A stretch of DNA of 5,416 bases. Source: Nodosilinea sp. BSH.14. GTDB taxonomy: Bacteria; Cyanobacteriota; Cyanobacteriia; Phormidesmidales; Phormidesmidaceae. The position numbers and the translations under genes were made by a program. The stretch covers positions 1-5,416 of the forward strand of contig JALQST010000235.1 of NCBI GenBank assembly GCA_023264315.1. Reading direction: 5' to 3'. Under the pieces are notes generated by a model, which was not told the DNA's origin, made no database searches, and saw only the letters and a program-made list of their open reading frames with translations. The stretch's first letter is position 1. Every line of letters starts with the position of its first letter. Below are positions 5,330-5,416 of this stretch, one piece after another.

Positions 5330-5416
5330 CGCCAATGAGGGTTGGGTGAGTGTTTTGGGTCGCCTGTGGTTCTAAAACGTTAAGACAAGAGGGCCGAAAC
5401 CTGCGGGTCGAGGGTC

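Noticed and set aside
5218..5349. Plus-strand 43-codon ORF divergent from the nuclease
   Set aside because: It has no ribosome site or recognisable family, and it overlaps the likely promoter region of the nuclease. It is most likely chance.
5373..5381. TAAAACGTT shared with the NYN upstream region (reverse strand, near 3817-3825)
   Set aside because: A 9-base AT-rich match around the AACGTT palindrome, in different contexts, is too short to call a regulatory motif.
5211..5416. Minus-strand frame open from the right edge to a TGA just before the nuclease
   Set aside because: About 68 codons without a stop is not rare at this GC, and the sequence is Pro/Asn-rich without a family match. A short competing frame ending with TAA at 5380-5382 is equally plausible as a gene tail, so neither is supported.

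Overview
This window looks like chromosomal DNA from a GC-rich cyanobacterium, probably a filamentous Leptolyngbya-like lineage (the lineage is inference). The clues are a NucA-type DNA/RNA non-specific endonuclease, a two-domain histidine phosphatase, a LabA/DUF88-type NYN protein, a divergent dihydroorotase-like protein, and one copy of the cyanobacterial HIP1 octamer GCGATCGC (4781-4788). Most coding sequence here is GC-rich. The NYN gene is clearly less so.

Layout, left to right. Positions 2-271 (+) hold the last ~54 codons of an ABC-exporter ATPase, joined to unrelated sequence at about position 108: a truncated remnant or an assembly/rearrangement junction. After a short gap with a dispersed-repeat-like motif comes a tight two-gene + strand unit. 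It contains a tandem histidine phosphatase (404-1765, most likely starting at a CTG codon behind an AGAGGA ribosome site) and, 2 nt later, a dihydroorotase-family protein (1768-3174) that has lost several metal and substrate residues. This unit converges on a minus-strand block: an NYN-domain protein (3273-3797), a gene-free 374-base stretch with a good -10 box and a potentially switchable leader RNA, a strong GC hairpin terminator, and a lipoprotein-like Excalibur-plus-NucA nuclease (4172-5206). The last 210 bases hold no convincing gene, only a promoter-like box and an inverted repeat.

How the genes may work together. The + strand pair is probably co-transcribed. One member belongs to a family acting on phosphorylated metabolites such as phosphoglycerate or phosphoserine. 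The other is related to the third enzyme of pyrimidine synthesis but looks catalytically impaired, so a structural or regulatory role is plausible. The minus-strand genes are likely separate transcription units, because a terminator and a new -10 box lie between them. The NYN protein is a predicted cytoplasmic metal-dependent ribonuclease-fold protein, and the nuclease is predicted to be exported and membrane-anchored. The most rewarding points are the degenerate dihydroorotase active site, the NYN leader, the CTG start, and the nuclease domain architecture. No complete mobile element, CRISPR array, tRNA or rRNA was seen.
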